Shown: one piece after another, positions 1-7,946 of the stretch
How positions within the stretch are numbered: position 1 is the stretch's first letter
How the letters are laid out: each line of letters begins with the position of its first letter
From: Streptomyces roseoviridis
GTDB lineage: Bacteria; Actinomycetota; Actinomycetes; Streptomycetales; Streptomycetaceae
Reading direction: 5' to 3'
DNA length: 64,000 bases
NCBI RefSeq assembly: GCF_039535235.1
Contig: NZ_BAAAWU010000001.1
Location: forward strand, 1 to 64,000
Made by a program: the position numbers and the translations under genes
The notes under the pieces: model-generated
What the model saw: only the letters and a program-made list of their open reading frames with translations
Database searches by the model: none
Told to the model about the DNA's origin: nothing

Positions 1-80
1 GTCCTTCGGCTGCGCCTTCAGGGCCTTTGGGCCCGCTGGCGCGGGCCGGGCTGGCTACAGGGTGGGGGGTGCTGTGGGGT

Positions 81-491
81 TCAGGCGTTTGCGTGGCGGG
101 GGGTGACGGCCCGTCGGGGCCGGGCGTGATGGGCCGGCCGGTGCATCGGGGTGGCTTGGAGGCGGTACAGCCACAGGGAGGTGGTGGCGAGCAGGCTTGC
201 GAAGACGGCCAGGAGGAGAAGGGAGACCCACATCTGCCGGCTTCCGGGGTGAGTCCATCCCGTCCAGGCCGCTGCAGCCGCCCACAACAGGACGCCGGCT
301 GTGTAGAAGGAGCGGGTCCGGCGCAGCTGGCGTACGGCCCGCAGGGACATGGAGTGTTCGCTCTTCGGTGCCATGCCGGCCCGTGTACCCCCAAGCAGGC
401 GATCCACCGGGGGGAAGGCTGGTGTGGTCTCTGGTCCGCTTGCCTGCCTGCCGTCCGGGCTTCCGCGTGATTTTTCGGTCCGGTGCTTCAT
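81..491 (-). CDS. Small two-helix membrane protein, unknown function
   Basis: A 136-residue reading frame with two strongly hydrophobic segments (about residues 62-82 and 87-112) separated by a short polar turn, and basic residues before the first helix and after the second. This looks like a small integral membrane protein with cytoplasmic ends. The first 40 residues are polar and have no clear ribosome site, so the true start may be one of the ATG codons at 374 or 350. It is divergent from the helicase gene, with about 200 bp between them. I do not recognise a family. Confidence 0.5.
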   Translation of the reverse strand: MKHRTEKSRGSPDGRQASGPETTPAFPPVDRLLGGTRAGMAPKSEHSMSLRAVRQLRRTRSFYTAGVLLWAAAAAWTGWTHPGSRQMWVSLLLLAVFASLLATTSLWLYRLQATPMHRPAHHARPRRAVTPRHANA

Positions 492-688
492 TTTAGGGGC
501 CTAGATATACTCTGGTATCAGACAGCACCACTACTAAGGTCAGGAATCGGCTTTTCGATCTAGCTCCCCCGCTACTGGACCGAGGCTTTGACCGGGTTCC
601 GGTGAGGTTCACCGTAGCCGATCGCACGCCATCTACGTGCAGGTTTCCCGTTTCCAGCCCCATAGAGCCCAGGAGAAGGCAGACAGAT

Positions 689-3220
689 ATGTCGATCACG
701 AGCCGAACCGATCAGCGTGAGGCGGCGCAGCAGGAAGCCATTGACGCGGTTGTCCGTGCCCTCGAATTGCCTGCAAGATCGCTTGCGCCCGGGAGGGGTC
801 TGCGGACTCAGGTGATCATGGCGACCGGGTCCGGGAAGACCCGGGTCGCGGCCCGCAGCGCGGAGAAGCTCCGTGCGGGCCGTGTGCTGGTCCTCGTCCC
901 CTCACTGGACCTGCTCACCCAGACCGAGGCCGCGTGGCGCGTGGCCGGCCGCACGGGCCCGATGATCGGGGTCTCGTCCCTGCGGGGCGAGGACGTGTCC
1001 TTCCCCAACACCACGGACGTGGACGAGCTGGTCGACTGGGTGCGGCCCTTCGACAAGGTCACCGCGTTCGCCACGTACGCCTCCCTCGGGCTGGGCACGC
1101 TGGAGCGCGCACACGCCGCCGGCCTTCCCAGGTGGGACCTGATCGTGGTCGATGAGGCGCACCGAACTTCGGGGCGGCTGGGCAAGCCGTGGGCGGTCGT
1201 CCACGACAACACCCGTATCCCGTCACTGCGCCGCCTCTACATGACCGCCACGCCCCGCCTGTGGCAGCTGGACGAGGACGCCGACCAGGGCGCGCCAGGT
1301 GAGCTCGTGGCGAGCATGGAGGACGACCCGGACGGGCCCTTCGGCAGCCGGGCGTTCACCCTGACCCTGTCGGAGGCGATCGACCGGGGAATCTGTGCCC
1401 CCTACCAGGTGGTGTGCGTGGACATCACCGACACCCAGCTCCAGGCCGCGCAGCTCCTGGGCGCCGAAGGCCGCTCGGACGAGGTCCGCGGAGCCCGGCT
1501 CGCAGCCCTCCAGACCGCGCTGCTCAAGGCGTCGGCCGAGGAAGGCTTCCGCAGGACGCTGGTCTTCCACCACGTCGTCAAGGAAGCCGAAGCGTTCGCG
1601 ACCGGCCTGCCCGACGTCGCCACGCAGCTGCACGCCGCGGACCCCGAGCTGTACCCCAAGACGATCTGGGCGGACTGGCTGTGCGGCGACCACAAGCCGG
1701 GCCACCGGCGGCGGGTCCTCGATGAGTTCGCCTCCGGCATCGCCACGGACGGCACGGTGGTGGAAAAGGGCTTCCTGGGCTCGGTGAAGGTACTCGGGGA
1801 AGGCGTGGACACCCGGGAATGTGACTCGGTCTACTGGGCCGACGTCCGCGGCTCCATGCCCGACCTCGTCCAGGCCGTCGGCCGCGCGCTGCGGATGCAC
1901 CCGGGCGAAGGCAAGGTCGCGTCCCTCGTGGTGCCGGTGCTCCTCGGGCCCGGCGAGACACCGGACAACATGCTGACCTCCAGGGCGTTCGGTGGGCTGG
2001 CCAAGCTCCTGGAGGCGCTCAGGGCGCACGACGCTCGAGTGGTGGAGCAGCTCGCCGAGCAGCAGGCCCAGAGCCGTGTCAGGGGCGTTCAGAGCCGCAG
2101 CGGGGGCCAAGAGAGCCGGGGTGAGGGGAACGGGTCCGGCGGGCCGTCGGCGCCCGCGCGGAAGCTGTTGAAGTTCTCGACGCCGCGCGACCCGGCGCAG
2201 CTGGCGGCGTTCATCAACCTGCGGGTCCTCAACCCCGAGCACGAGCACTGGCGGCGCGGGGTGGAGGCCGCCGTCATCTTAGCGCGCGAGCACGGCGACC
2301 TTCGCGTGCCGTTCACGTACCGCGTGCCGGAGGGCGAGGAGGCGGAGGGGATCGGGTGGCCGGCCTCGCTCGCCAACTTCCCGCTCGGGCAGTGGATCGC
2401 CGACGCTCGCCGGTTCTACGCCCGCGGGGACATGGACGAAGACCGCATCGCGCAGCTGGAGAAGCTCGGCATGGTGTGGAGCCACTACGACGTCGCATGG
2501 GAGGAGGGCCTGTCCGCCGCGCGCGGGTGGGCCGAGGTGAACGGGCACCTCCTGGCCCCGCTCGATGCCACGCACCAGGGCTACCGGGTGGGCACCTGGC
2601 TGAAGAACGCCCGCGCCGCCGCCCGGCGCGCCCAGGAACTCGAACAGCGCCAGGCCGAGGGTCTGCCGGTGGAGTCCTGGTCCGGCGCCCTGTCGCAGGA
2701 GCGGCGCGAGCAGCTGGAGGACATCGACCCCTCCTGGTGCCCGGCCTGGCCGGTGGAATGGCAACGCGCCTTCCACCTCGTCCGGCTCCACCTCGAGGAG
2801 GCCGGCGGCACACTGCCGACCGAGCCCGGCGAGGTCATGCACCAGGGCGAGGACCTCGGGCGATGGGTGCGGGCGCAGCGGCTCGGCTGGGACAACCTCA
2901 CCACCGTGCAGCAATGGATGTGTGAGCACGTCCTCGGGATCACACCCGCCACCGAGGAGGAGAAGCCGAAACCGCGCCGGTCGCAGGCCGACAAGTGGGC
3001 CATGAACTACGCCGCCGCCCGCCAGTTCTACGAGCGCGAGGGGCACCTACAGGTGCCGCGCAAGCACATCGAACGGATCATCGTCGGCGAAGACCAGGAG
3101 CAGCGGGAGGAACGAGAGATCCGGCTCGGGGCATGGGTCGGGAACCAGCGCTCCCGGGCGGCGACGCTGTCCCCGGAACGCGTGAAGCTGCTGTCCACGA
3201 TCGGGATGCGGTGGGCGTAG
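689..3220 (+). CDS. DEAD/DEAH-box helicase with helicase-associated (HA) repeats
   Basis: An 843-residue superfamily 2 helicase. Walker A (GSGKT) is at residues 47-51, the DEAH box (VVDEAHR) at about 153-159 and motif III (MTATPR) near 185. The second RecA lobe follows, with the motif VI-like stretch AVGRALRMHP. The C-terminal third carries at least three Trp-rich helicase-associated repeats (patterns such as LGQWIADAR, VGTWLKNAR, LGAWVGNQR), a family common on accessory and subtelomeric Streptomyces DNA. ATG 689 is preferred over the in-frame ATG 602 because GGAGAAGG lies 9 bases upstream and the homology starts there. Substrate is unknown. A role in DNA processing on a mobile or linear replicon is inference. 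Confidence 0.9.
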   Translation: MSITSRTDQREAAQQEAIDAVVRALELPARSLAPGRGLRTQVIMATGSGKTRVAARSAEKLRAGRVLVLVPSLDLLTQTEAAWRVAGRTGPMIGVSSLRGEDVSFPNTTDVDELVDWVRPFDKVTAFATYASLGLGTLERAHAAGLPRWDLIVVDEAHRTSGRLGKPWAVVHDNTRIPSLRRLYMTATPRLWQLDEDADQGAPGELVASMEDDPDGPFGSRAFTLTLSEAIDRGICAPYQVVCVDITDTQLQAAQLLGAEGRSDEVRGARLAALQTALLKASAEEGFRRTLVFHHVVKEAEAFATGLPDVATQLHAADPELYPKTIWADWLCGDHKPGHRRRVLDEFASGIATDGTVVEKGFLGSVKVLGEGVDTRECDSVYWADVRGSMPDLVQAVGRALRMHPGEGKVASLVVPVLLGPGETPDNMLTSRAFGGLAKLLEALRAHDARVVEQLAEQQAQSRVRGVQSRSGGQESRGEGNGSGGPSAPARKLLKFSTPRDPAQLAAFINLRVLNPEHEHWRRGVEAAVILAREHGDLRVPFTYRVPEGEEAEGIGWPASLANFPLGQWIADARRFYARGDMDEDRIAQLEKLGMVWSHYDVAWEEGLSAARGWAEVNGHLLAPLDATHQGYRVGTWLKNARAAARRAQELEQRQAEGLPVESWSGALSQERREQLEDIDPSWCPAWPVEWQRAFHLVRLHLEEAGGTLPTEPGEVMHQGEDLGRWVRAQRLGWDNLTTVQQWMCEHVLGITPATEEEKPKPRRSQADKWAMNYAAARQFYEREGHLQVPRKHIERIIVGEDQEQREEREIRLGAWVGNQRSRAATLSPERVKLLSTIGMRWA

Positions 3221-3444
3221 TCACAGCGGTCCCGGTCGTATGAGTGCCGGGCAGACCGGGTGGTCCGTGCTCAGAAGGGAGGTTCGTCGCTGTACGCCTG
3301 CTGACTGCTGATCTTCTTCTGTAGCGCTCCGGAGGCCCAAGGATCATCCTGTGGCTGCTGCGAAGCACCCCACCCCCCCTGAGGGCGCATTGCTCCCCCA
3401 GCCTCCCGCCGGGGTGCGCGGCAGTGAGGCCTCCGGAACCGGCG

Positions 3445-3706
3445 CTAGCGGACGGCGTCGTGGACGAGGCGCAGTCGGAGGGGCACGCCAGGTCTTCTCC
3501 CGGCGGAGCTCTCCCGCCTCGCCCTGGGCTCGGTACCAGAAGGACAGCACTGGGATGCCGGTTGCGTCTGTCGTGACCCGTTCCTTCGGCTTATCGGGAT
3601 GCTCACCCAGGGGCTCGTAGCCTGCGTCAGCCAGCGCTGTCTGGAGTTTGCAGAAACTGGCAGGCAGGGGCAGACGACGTGGGAGAACTGACGCAACGGA
3701 CTGCAT
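3445..3706 (-). pseudogene. Short hypothetical protein, probable frameshift
   Basis: One minus-strand frame reads like a compact protein: ALADAGYEPLGEHP, then TGIPVLSFWYRAQGE, then REKTWRA. Immediately after TWRA that frame turns into arginine- and proline-rich noise, while the neighbouring frame continues plausibly as PLRLRLVHDAVR and stops at 3445. A one-base slip near 3487 would join them into a protein of about 85 residues. No family is recognised. It is divergent from and overlaps the 5' flank of tpg, in the place where a tap gene is often found in other replicons. Confidence 0.35.
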
Positions 3707-3744
3707 GTGTCGGCCCCGCCGGCCAGCCGCTTCGAGAGGCGGGC

Positions 3745-4302
3745 ATGGGACAGATCGAGCAGGGTTTGGAGCGCGCGTTGCGCACCCGGCCCGTTCCCTC
3801 AAGCACCGAGGCCCGCCTGCGTTTTCTGCTGGCGGCGCATCGGGGTTCCACCCGGCAGGTGGCCGCCGTGCTGGGGGTCTCGCAGCGCACCGTGCAGCGG
3901 TGGGTGACGATGAAACCAGGAGCGCGTCGTCCCCCGGGTCCGACGCAGGTGCGAGCGATCGAGGAAGCGGTCCTGGCTCGGTGGCAGCCGCGAGTACGGG
4001 CCCGTCGGCGTGCCCAGGCAGAGGCGGAGGGGTTCGTCTTCCATACCAGGGCGCGATTCGGGTTCGCGGCTCCTGCAGGGTCCTCGGACGACCCGCGGGT
4101 GCGGTGGATCACCCAGGACCTGCCGGGAGAGGTAGCCCGGGAGCTCTTCGCCGCACGGGATGCCGGCGCGGGCGAGCAGCAGCAGACGGTGATCCTCGCC
4201 CGCGCGCTGGGACACGCCTACTTTCGCGATTGGGGCCGCCGGGCCCACGGTCTGCACATCGCATTCAGCGACGTCGCGTTCGCCGAAATCTCGATCGGCT
4301 GA
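3745..4302 (+). CDS. tpg: Telomere terminal protein homologue Tpg
   Basis: A 185-residue basic protein, matching the usual 184-185 residue length of Streptomyces Tpg, the protein joined covalently to the 5' ends of linear chromosomes and plasmids that primes end patching. It has a helix-turn-helix at residues 35-53 (GSTRQVAAVLGVSQRTVQRW), the basic WQPRVRARRRA block at 80-90, and the family signature ARFGFAAPAGSSDD followed by LPGEVARELFAARDAGAGE. ATG 3745 has GAGAGG upstream and gives the family length; an upstream ATG at 3679 is less likely. The partner gene tap, usually directly upstream, is absent here, so this is an orphan copy. Known: Tap recruits Tpg to telomeres. Inferred: this DNA is or was part of a linear replicon. 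Confidence 0.85.
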   Translation: MGQIEQGLERALRTRPVPSSTEARLRFLLAAHRGSTRQVAAVLGVSQRTVQRWVTMKPGARRPPGPTQVRAIEEAVLARWQPRVRARRRAQAEAEGFVFHTRARFGFAAPAGSSDDPRVRWITQDLPGEVARELFAARDAGAGEQQQTVILARALGHAYFRDWGRRAHGLHIAFSDVAFAEISIG

Positions 4303-4333
4303 GCCCGGCCCGTCGCGTCACAGGTCAGGGTGT

Positions 4334-5446
4334 TCAGCGTCGTGAGGGCCTGACGCGACTGGTCGGAACTGCTTCGTACCTCTCGGCTTCCTTCCGCTCG
4401 CGCCAGTCCCACTCCACACGGCCGACCGGGCCTTTGCGGCGAGCCGCGGGCGGCTGGGGCGGGCGCAGCCTGGCCGTCTCCGCCACGCGGAGCAGGTGCC
4501 CACGGTCACCTGGCCCGACGAGCAGCTCCTGGTCCTCACCGGAGGTAAGCCGGGTGAAACAAGCCGAGGCCCGCAGGAAGACGCCCGCCCAGGGCGGTAC
4601 GGGGTGGGCGGCGCAGCCGTCGGTGTAGCGGGCGCGGTCGTGCAGGGCGAGCGTGGCCGCGGCGGTGTCGTAGTCGCGGGGGCGGGCGGTGGCAAGTTGC
4701 TGGAGGGAGGCGCCGGTGAACAGTGCGGCGGCGACGGCCGCGGCCAGGCGCGGATGTGCGGTCGCCGCGTGCAGTCGGTGGGCGACTTGCTGGGCGGTGT
4801 GCGCGGTGAGAGGAGCGGGCGGTGGGCGGTGCCGCCAGGCGATCGGGGGCGGGGTGCACGGGTCGGTGCAGGGGCGGGGGCTGTCGTAGGAGATGAGGCG
4901 GTCCAGTGCGGGCAGGGTGAGCCACCGGCCGGTCGGCCCGGCGGGCTCGTCTGCGAGTGGGGGTTCGGTGACCGGTGTGCCGTAGTAGTGGCGGCGGGCT
5001 GCGTCGAAGTCGGTGGTGAGGGAGTAGTCGGCCGTCTGCAGGGCCTGGTGCAGGGCGGCGGGAAGATGGGGGCGATGGCAGACCAGAGTCAGGTGGATCC
5101 CGGTGAGGGCATGCAGCTCCAGGAGGCGCATCGTGCGGCGGGCGGTGAGGCGGTGGGCGCGCAGGACGGTCAGCCGGGTAACGGGCAGGGCGGTCATCCA
5201 GGCGTTGGCGGCTTCCCAGGCGGGCTGGCGCCCGGCGGGAAAGCGGCCCGGGAGCAGGGGCGGTTTGCCCAGGGCGGCGAGAAGGTCGTGGGCAAGGCCG
5301 GTCTCGCTGGTGGTGCCGGGGCCGGGGTGCAGGGTGATCCGGCCGGACGACGGGTGGTGGGCGGCCAGAGCGGTGTGCGTGTGCAGCGTGTCGTCGTGAC
5401 GGTCGAGAACCACGGTGACGGAAGGCAGCGGCGGGGCGGGAGGCAT
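4334..5446 (-). CDS. Third gene of the TnsB/TnsC-like module, possibly a degenerate ATPase
   Basis: A 370-residue protein whose ATG lies 11 bases after the stop of the TnsC-like gene, so it is probably in the same transcript. Its first half copies the layout of the neighbouring ATPases without their motifs. Where Walker A would be it reads LHPGPGTTSETG (no GK[ST]). Where Walker B would be it reads RLTVLRAHRLT (no DE). A helix and strand pattern like TnsC follows (LTGIHLTLVCHRP). The second half is alanine- and leucine-rich and includes LFTGASLQQLATARPRDY, which I cannot assign. It may be a non-catalytic ATPase paralogue acting as a target-selection or regulatory partner. The 3' end converges on tpg with a 31-bp gap. 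Confidence 0.55.
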   Translation of the reverse strand: MPPAPPLPSVTVVLDRHDDTLHTHTALAAHHPSSGRITLHPGPGTTSETGLAHDLLAALGKPPLLPGRFPAGRQPAWEAANAWMTALPVTRLTVLRAHRLTARRTMRLLELHALTGIHLTLVCHRPHLPAALHQALQTADYSLTTDFDAARRHYYGTPVTEPPLADEPAGPTGRWLTLPALDRLISYDSPRPCTDPCTPPPIAWRHRPPPAPLTAHTAQQVAHRLHAATAHPRLAAAVAAALFTGASLQQLATARPRDYDTAAATLALHDRARYTDGCAAHPVPPWAGVFLRASACFTRLTSGEDQELLVGPGDRGHLLRVAETARLRPPQPPAARRKGPVGRVEWDWRERKEAERYEAVPTSRVRPSRR

Positions 5447-5457
5447 TGACGGTGTGG

Positions 5458-6047
5458 TCAGGCGAGGCGGCTGAAGGCCCAGCGCAGCAGCTCTTGGTCG
5501 ACGCGGGGGCGGCCGGTGCGTGCCAGGGCGGTGCGGGTGTGGGCGGTCAGCTGGGCCCAGGCGCGGAAGTTGCCATGTGCGGCGTGGCTGTCGGCGAACG
5601 TGATGTCCTCGGGGTCGGCGTCGGCCCAGACCGGGTGGAACAGCGGGATCACCTCGAGGACCTCGTCGGGGGTGAGGCGGGTGAACTGCTGCCAGATGAA
5701 GACACGGGAAGACAGCATCGGTTCGCGGCGCAGCACGGTGTGGCAGCCCGCGCCGCCGACGAAAATGATGGCGAGCTGGGTTGAGGGTTCGTCCCAGAGG
5801 TAGCGGAAGTATTCGAACGCCTCCCCGTTGAGCCACTGGGCCTCGTCGACGAGGAAGGTACGGGGGCGTTCGGCCAGGGCGGTCTTCAGCAGGCGGTCGA
5901 ACTCGCTGGGGTGGCGCGGTGGCTCGCCGGCCAGGTCGAGCGCGGTGAACAACTCGTAGCGCACCGCACGGGCGGTGGGCCGGGCCCGGCAGTGGTGACC
6001 ACGGAGGCGTCGGGCAGGTCGACGTACTGGTAGGTGGCCGCGCTCAC
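5458..6047 (-). pseudogene. TnsC/TniB-like transposition ATPase, Walker A region deleted
   Basis: GTG 6047 overlaps the transposase stop (GTGA), the usual coupling of such genes, and begins like the paralogue at 7947-9293 (YVDLPDASVVTT beside YVPGARLVSTRQ). After about 20 residues the frame breaks at roughly 5965-6000 and resumes in another frame at VRYELFTALDL. The segment that should hold Walker A (GDTGLGKT in the paralogue) is missing. The rest is well kept: Walker B FLVDEAQWLN, the sensor-like IIFVGGAG, then LFHPVWADADPED and HGNFRAWAQL, all close to the paralogue. Without a P-loop the product cannot hydrolyse ATP in the normal way. A sequencing error could shift the frame but not remove this much sequence. 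Confidence 0.75.
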
Positions 6048-7843
6048 GAGGCGTCTCCGTCTTCGTCGGTGGTGGGAGGTGCGGCCCGCCCGCCCGGGCC
6101 GTCCGGGGCGGAAGCACCGTCATGTCCATACGGGTACCGGACGGGCGGGCCTGGTGTGGTCAGTGCGGCCAGGGAGGCAGGGGTACGCCAGTCGGCCGGC
6201 GGCGCGGCAGGCGGAATGAGGTCCGGCAGCGCCAGTTTCGAGGCGTCGGTGTGCTCGGCGGCGGCCAGTTCGTCCCCGGCTTGAGCGCAGGTGAGGGCTC
6301 CCAGTCGCTGGGCCGGCCCGGCCGTGGTGGCCGGGGCGAAGCGCTGCCGGCGCAGCGTCTCGGCGGCTTTCACCTCGGCGCGCAGACGTCGGGCACGCTC
6401 AGCACGGGCTGTGCGCAGGGCTTTGAGTTGTTCGGGGGTAGCCGCGTCCGCGAGATGCGCGGGCCCGAGATACTTGCCGTTCGCGGCGCAGATGTCGATC
6501 TCGTGATCGTGGTGCGGCATGTAGCGCACGGTGACGGTACGGCCGGCCTGGCCGGTCATCCACGGGGCGATGTAGGTGCGCCCGCGCCACCGCTCCCCGT
6601 GGCTGGTCAGCTTCCGCGCCCGGCCGTCGTCCTCGAGGGTGAAGGTCCACAGGTCGGCGGCGGGGATGTCGGTGACAGGGGTCGGGTCGGCCTGCCATGC
6701 CTCGAGCGGCGTACGGCCGGAGAGCGCCTGGGGGCGGTGCTCGGTGTTCCACCAGTGGGTCCATGCCAGCACCTCCGCGGTGAAGTCCTGAAACGACATG
6801 GCACCGGACGTCTCCGGCTTGCGGACCGCGCCTTTGCTTCGCCGTCCTGAGCGGTGCTTCGTGGGTGTGAGGGTGTACCCGGGCAGGGCGGCGAACAGCA
6901 TCCGGTCGACGGCCCGGTTGAGGTTTTCCACTGTGCCTTTGAGATGGGGGCTGTAGGCCGGCAGATCCTTCACCGTCACGCCCATCGTGCCGAACGCCGT
7001 GATGACGGCGGTGGACAGGAAGTCCTTGCCTCGGTCCACCCCCACCTGCTCCGGCGTCCCTCCCGCAGGACCGTAGGGCTCCTCGCGCAGCACAGCGGCA
7101 CGCAGCGCCGCCAGCACGGAGGCACGGGAAGGGACGCCAGGAGTGACCGCGGTGCCGGTGATGACTTTGGTGGCGGTGTCGATGAACCAGGTCACCCACG
7201 GGCGCACCAGGTCACCATCGGCATCAACCAGCAGCGGTGCCTGGACGTGATCGGCCTCCCAGATGTGATTGCGCCAGGACGCCGCCCGCTTGCCGAAGAC
7301 ATCGTGGGCGCGTGCCGCGTCCGGTCCCGCGGCGAGACCGGCCCGCTCCCCCGCGGTGAGGTCACGGCGCACCGCGCGCAGGAACGTCGACAGCGACGGC
7401 ACCGGGTCCAGCAACGGCACTGCGACCGGCGGGGCGCCCGCGGGAGAAGCCGCTGATGCAGCCGTGGTCGTCGGCTGACCGCCGTGGCCGTGTGGGCCGG
7501 TCTCGGCCCGGGCCACCAACTGGCGGTGGACCGCGGAAGCGTTGCCGTGCCAGTACGCCAGCAGCACCCGGATCTCCCTGGTGATCTTGAACCGGTCACC
7601 GCTGCGTTCCCCGGGGCGCAGCGCTGCCTGCGGCGAACGTGAGGCCTCAGCCAGCCATCGCCACACCGTCCGCTCCGACACGCCCAGGCACTCCCCGGCC
7701 AGGCGCACATGCCCCCGCGACAGGCGCCGCTCGGCGCGCAGCGCCAGCAGACGACGCACCGCCGGCGTCCGCAACGCCGTCAGGGCCTCCTTACCCAGAA
7801 CACCCGCCGGATCGTCCGGCGGCGGCAGCGACTGTCCGTCCAC
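6044..7843 (-). CDS. TnsB/Mu-type DDE transposase
   Basis: A 599-residue transposase from GTG 7843, which has GGGGA 8 bases upstream; longer frames start in the previous gene. An N-terminal helix-turn-helix (GVSERTVWRWLAEA, about 54-67) is followed by a second DNA-binding region, then an RNase H-fold integrase core with D198 (WEADHV), D270 (GVDRGKD) and E306 (GTVENLN). The D270-E306 distance is exactly D35E. The C-terminal part (RTYIAPWMTGQAGRTVTVRY) matches the Mu/TnsB beta-barrel domain. It cuts and joins transposon ends; TnsC-type ATPases choose the target and activate it. It overlaps the ATPase gene by GTGA. The frame is intact, but the partner ATPase is broken, so mobility would depend on the fused ATPase upstream or on factors elsewhere. 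Confidence 0.88.
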   Translation of the reverse strand: MDGQSLPPPDDPAGVLGKEALTALRTPAVRRLLALRAERRLSRGHVRLAGECLGVSERTVWRWLAEASRSPQAALRPGERSGDRFKITREIRVLLAYWHGNASAVHRQLVARAETGPHGHGGQPTTTAASAASPAGAPPVAVPLLDPVPSLSTFLRAVRRDLTAGERAGLAAGPDAARAHDVFGKRAASWRNHIWEADHVQAPLLVDADGDLVRPWVTWFIDTATKVITGTAVTPGVPSRASVLAALRAAVLREEPYGPAGGTPEQVGVDRGKDFLSTAVITAFGTMGVTVKDLPAYSPHLKGTVENLNRAVDRMLFAALPGYTLTPTKHRSGRRSKGAVRKPETSGAMSFQDFTAEVLAWTHWWNTEHRPQALSGRTPLEAWQADPTPVTDIPAADLWTFTLEDDGRARKLTSHGERWRGRTYIAPWMTGQAGRTVTVRYMPHHDHEIDICAANGKYLGPAHLADAATPEQLKALRTARAERARRLRAEVKAAETLRRQRFAPATTAGPAQRLGALTCAQAGDELAAAEHTDASKLALPDLIPPAAPPADWRTPASLAALTTPGPPVRYPYGHDGASAPDGPGGRAAPPTTDEDGDAS

Positions 7844-7946
7844 GCCATGTCCCCTTCGTTCTCGTCCGCTTCCATGAGCACGCCCTCGTTCACCTCGTTG
7901 GAGCAGGTGAGGCCCCGTACATGAGCCTTTCGCGCAACGCGGACCG

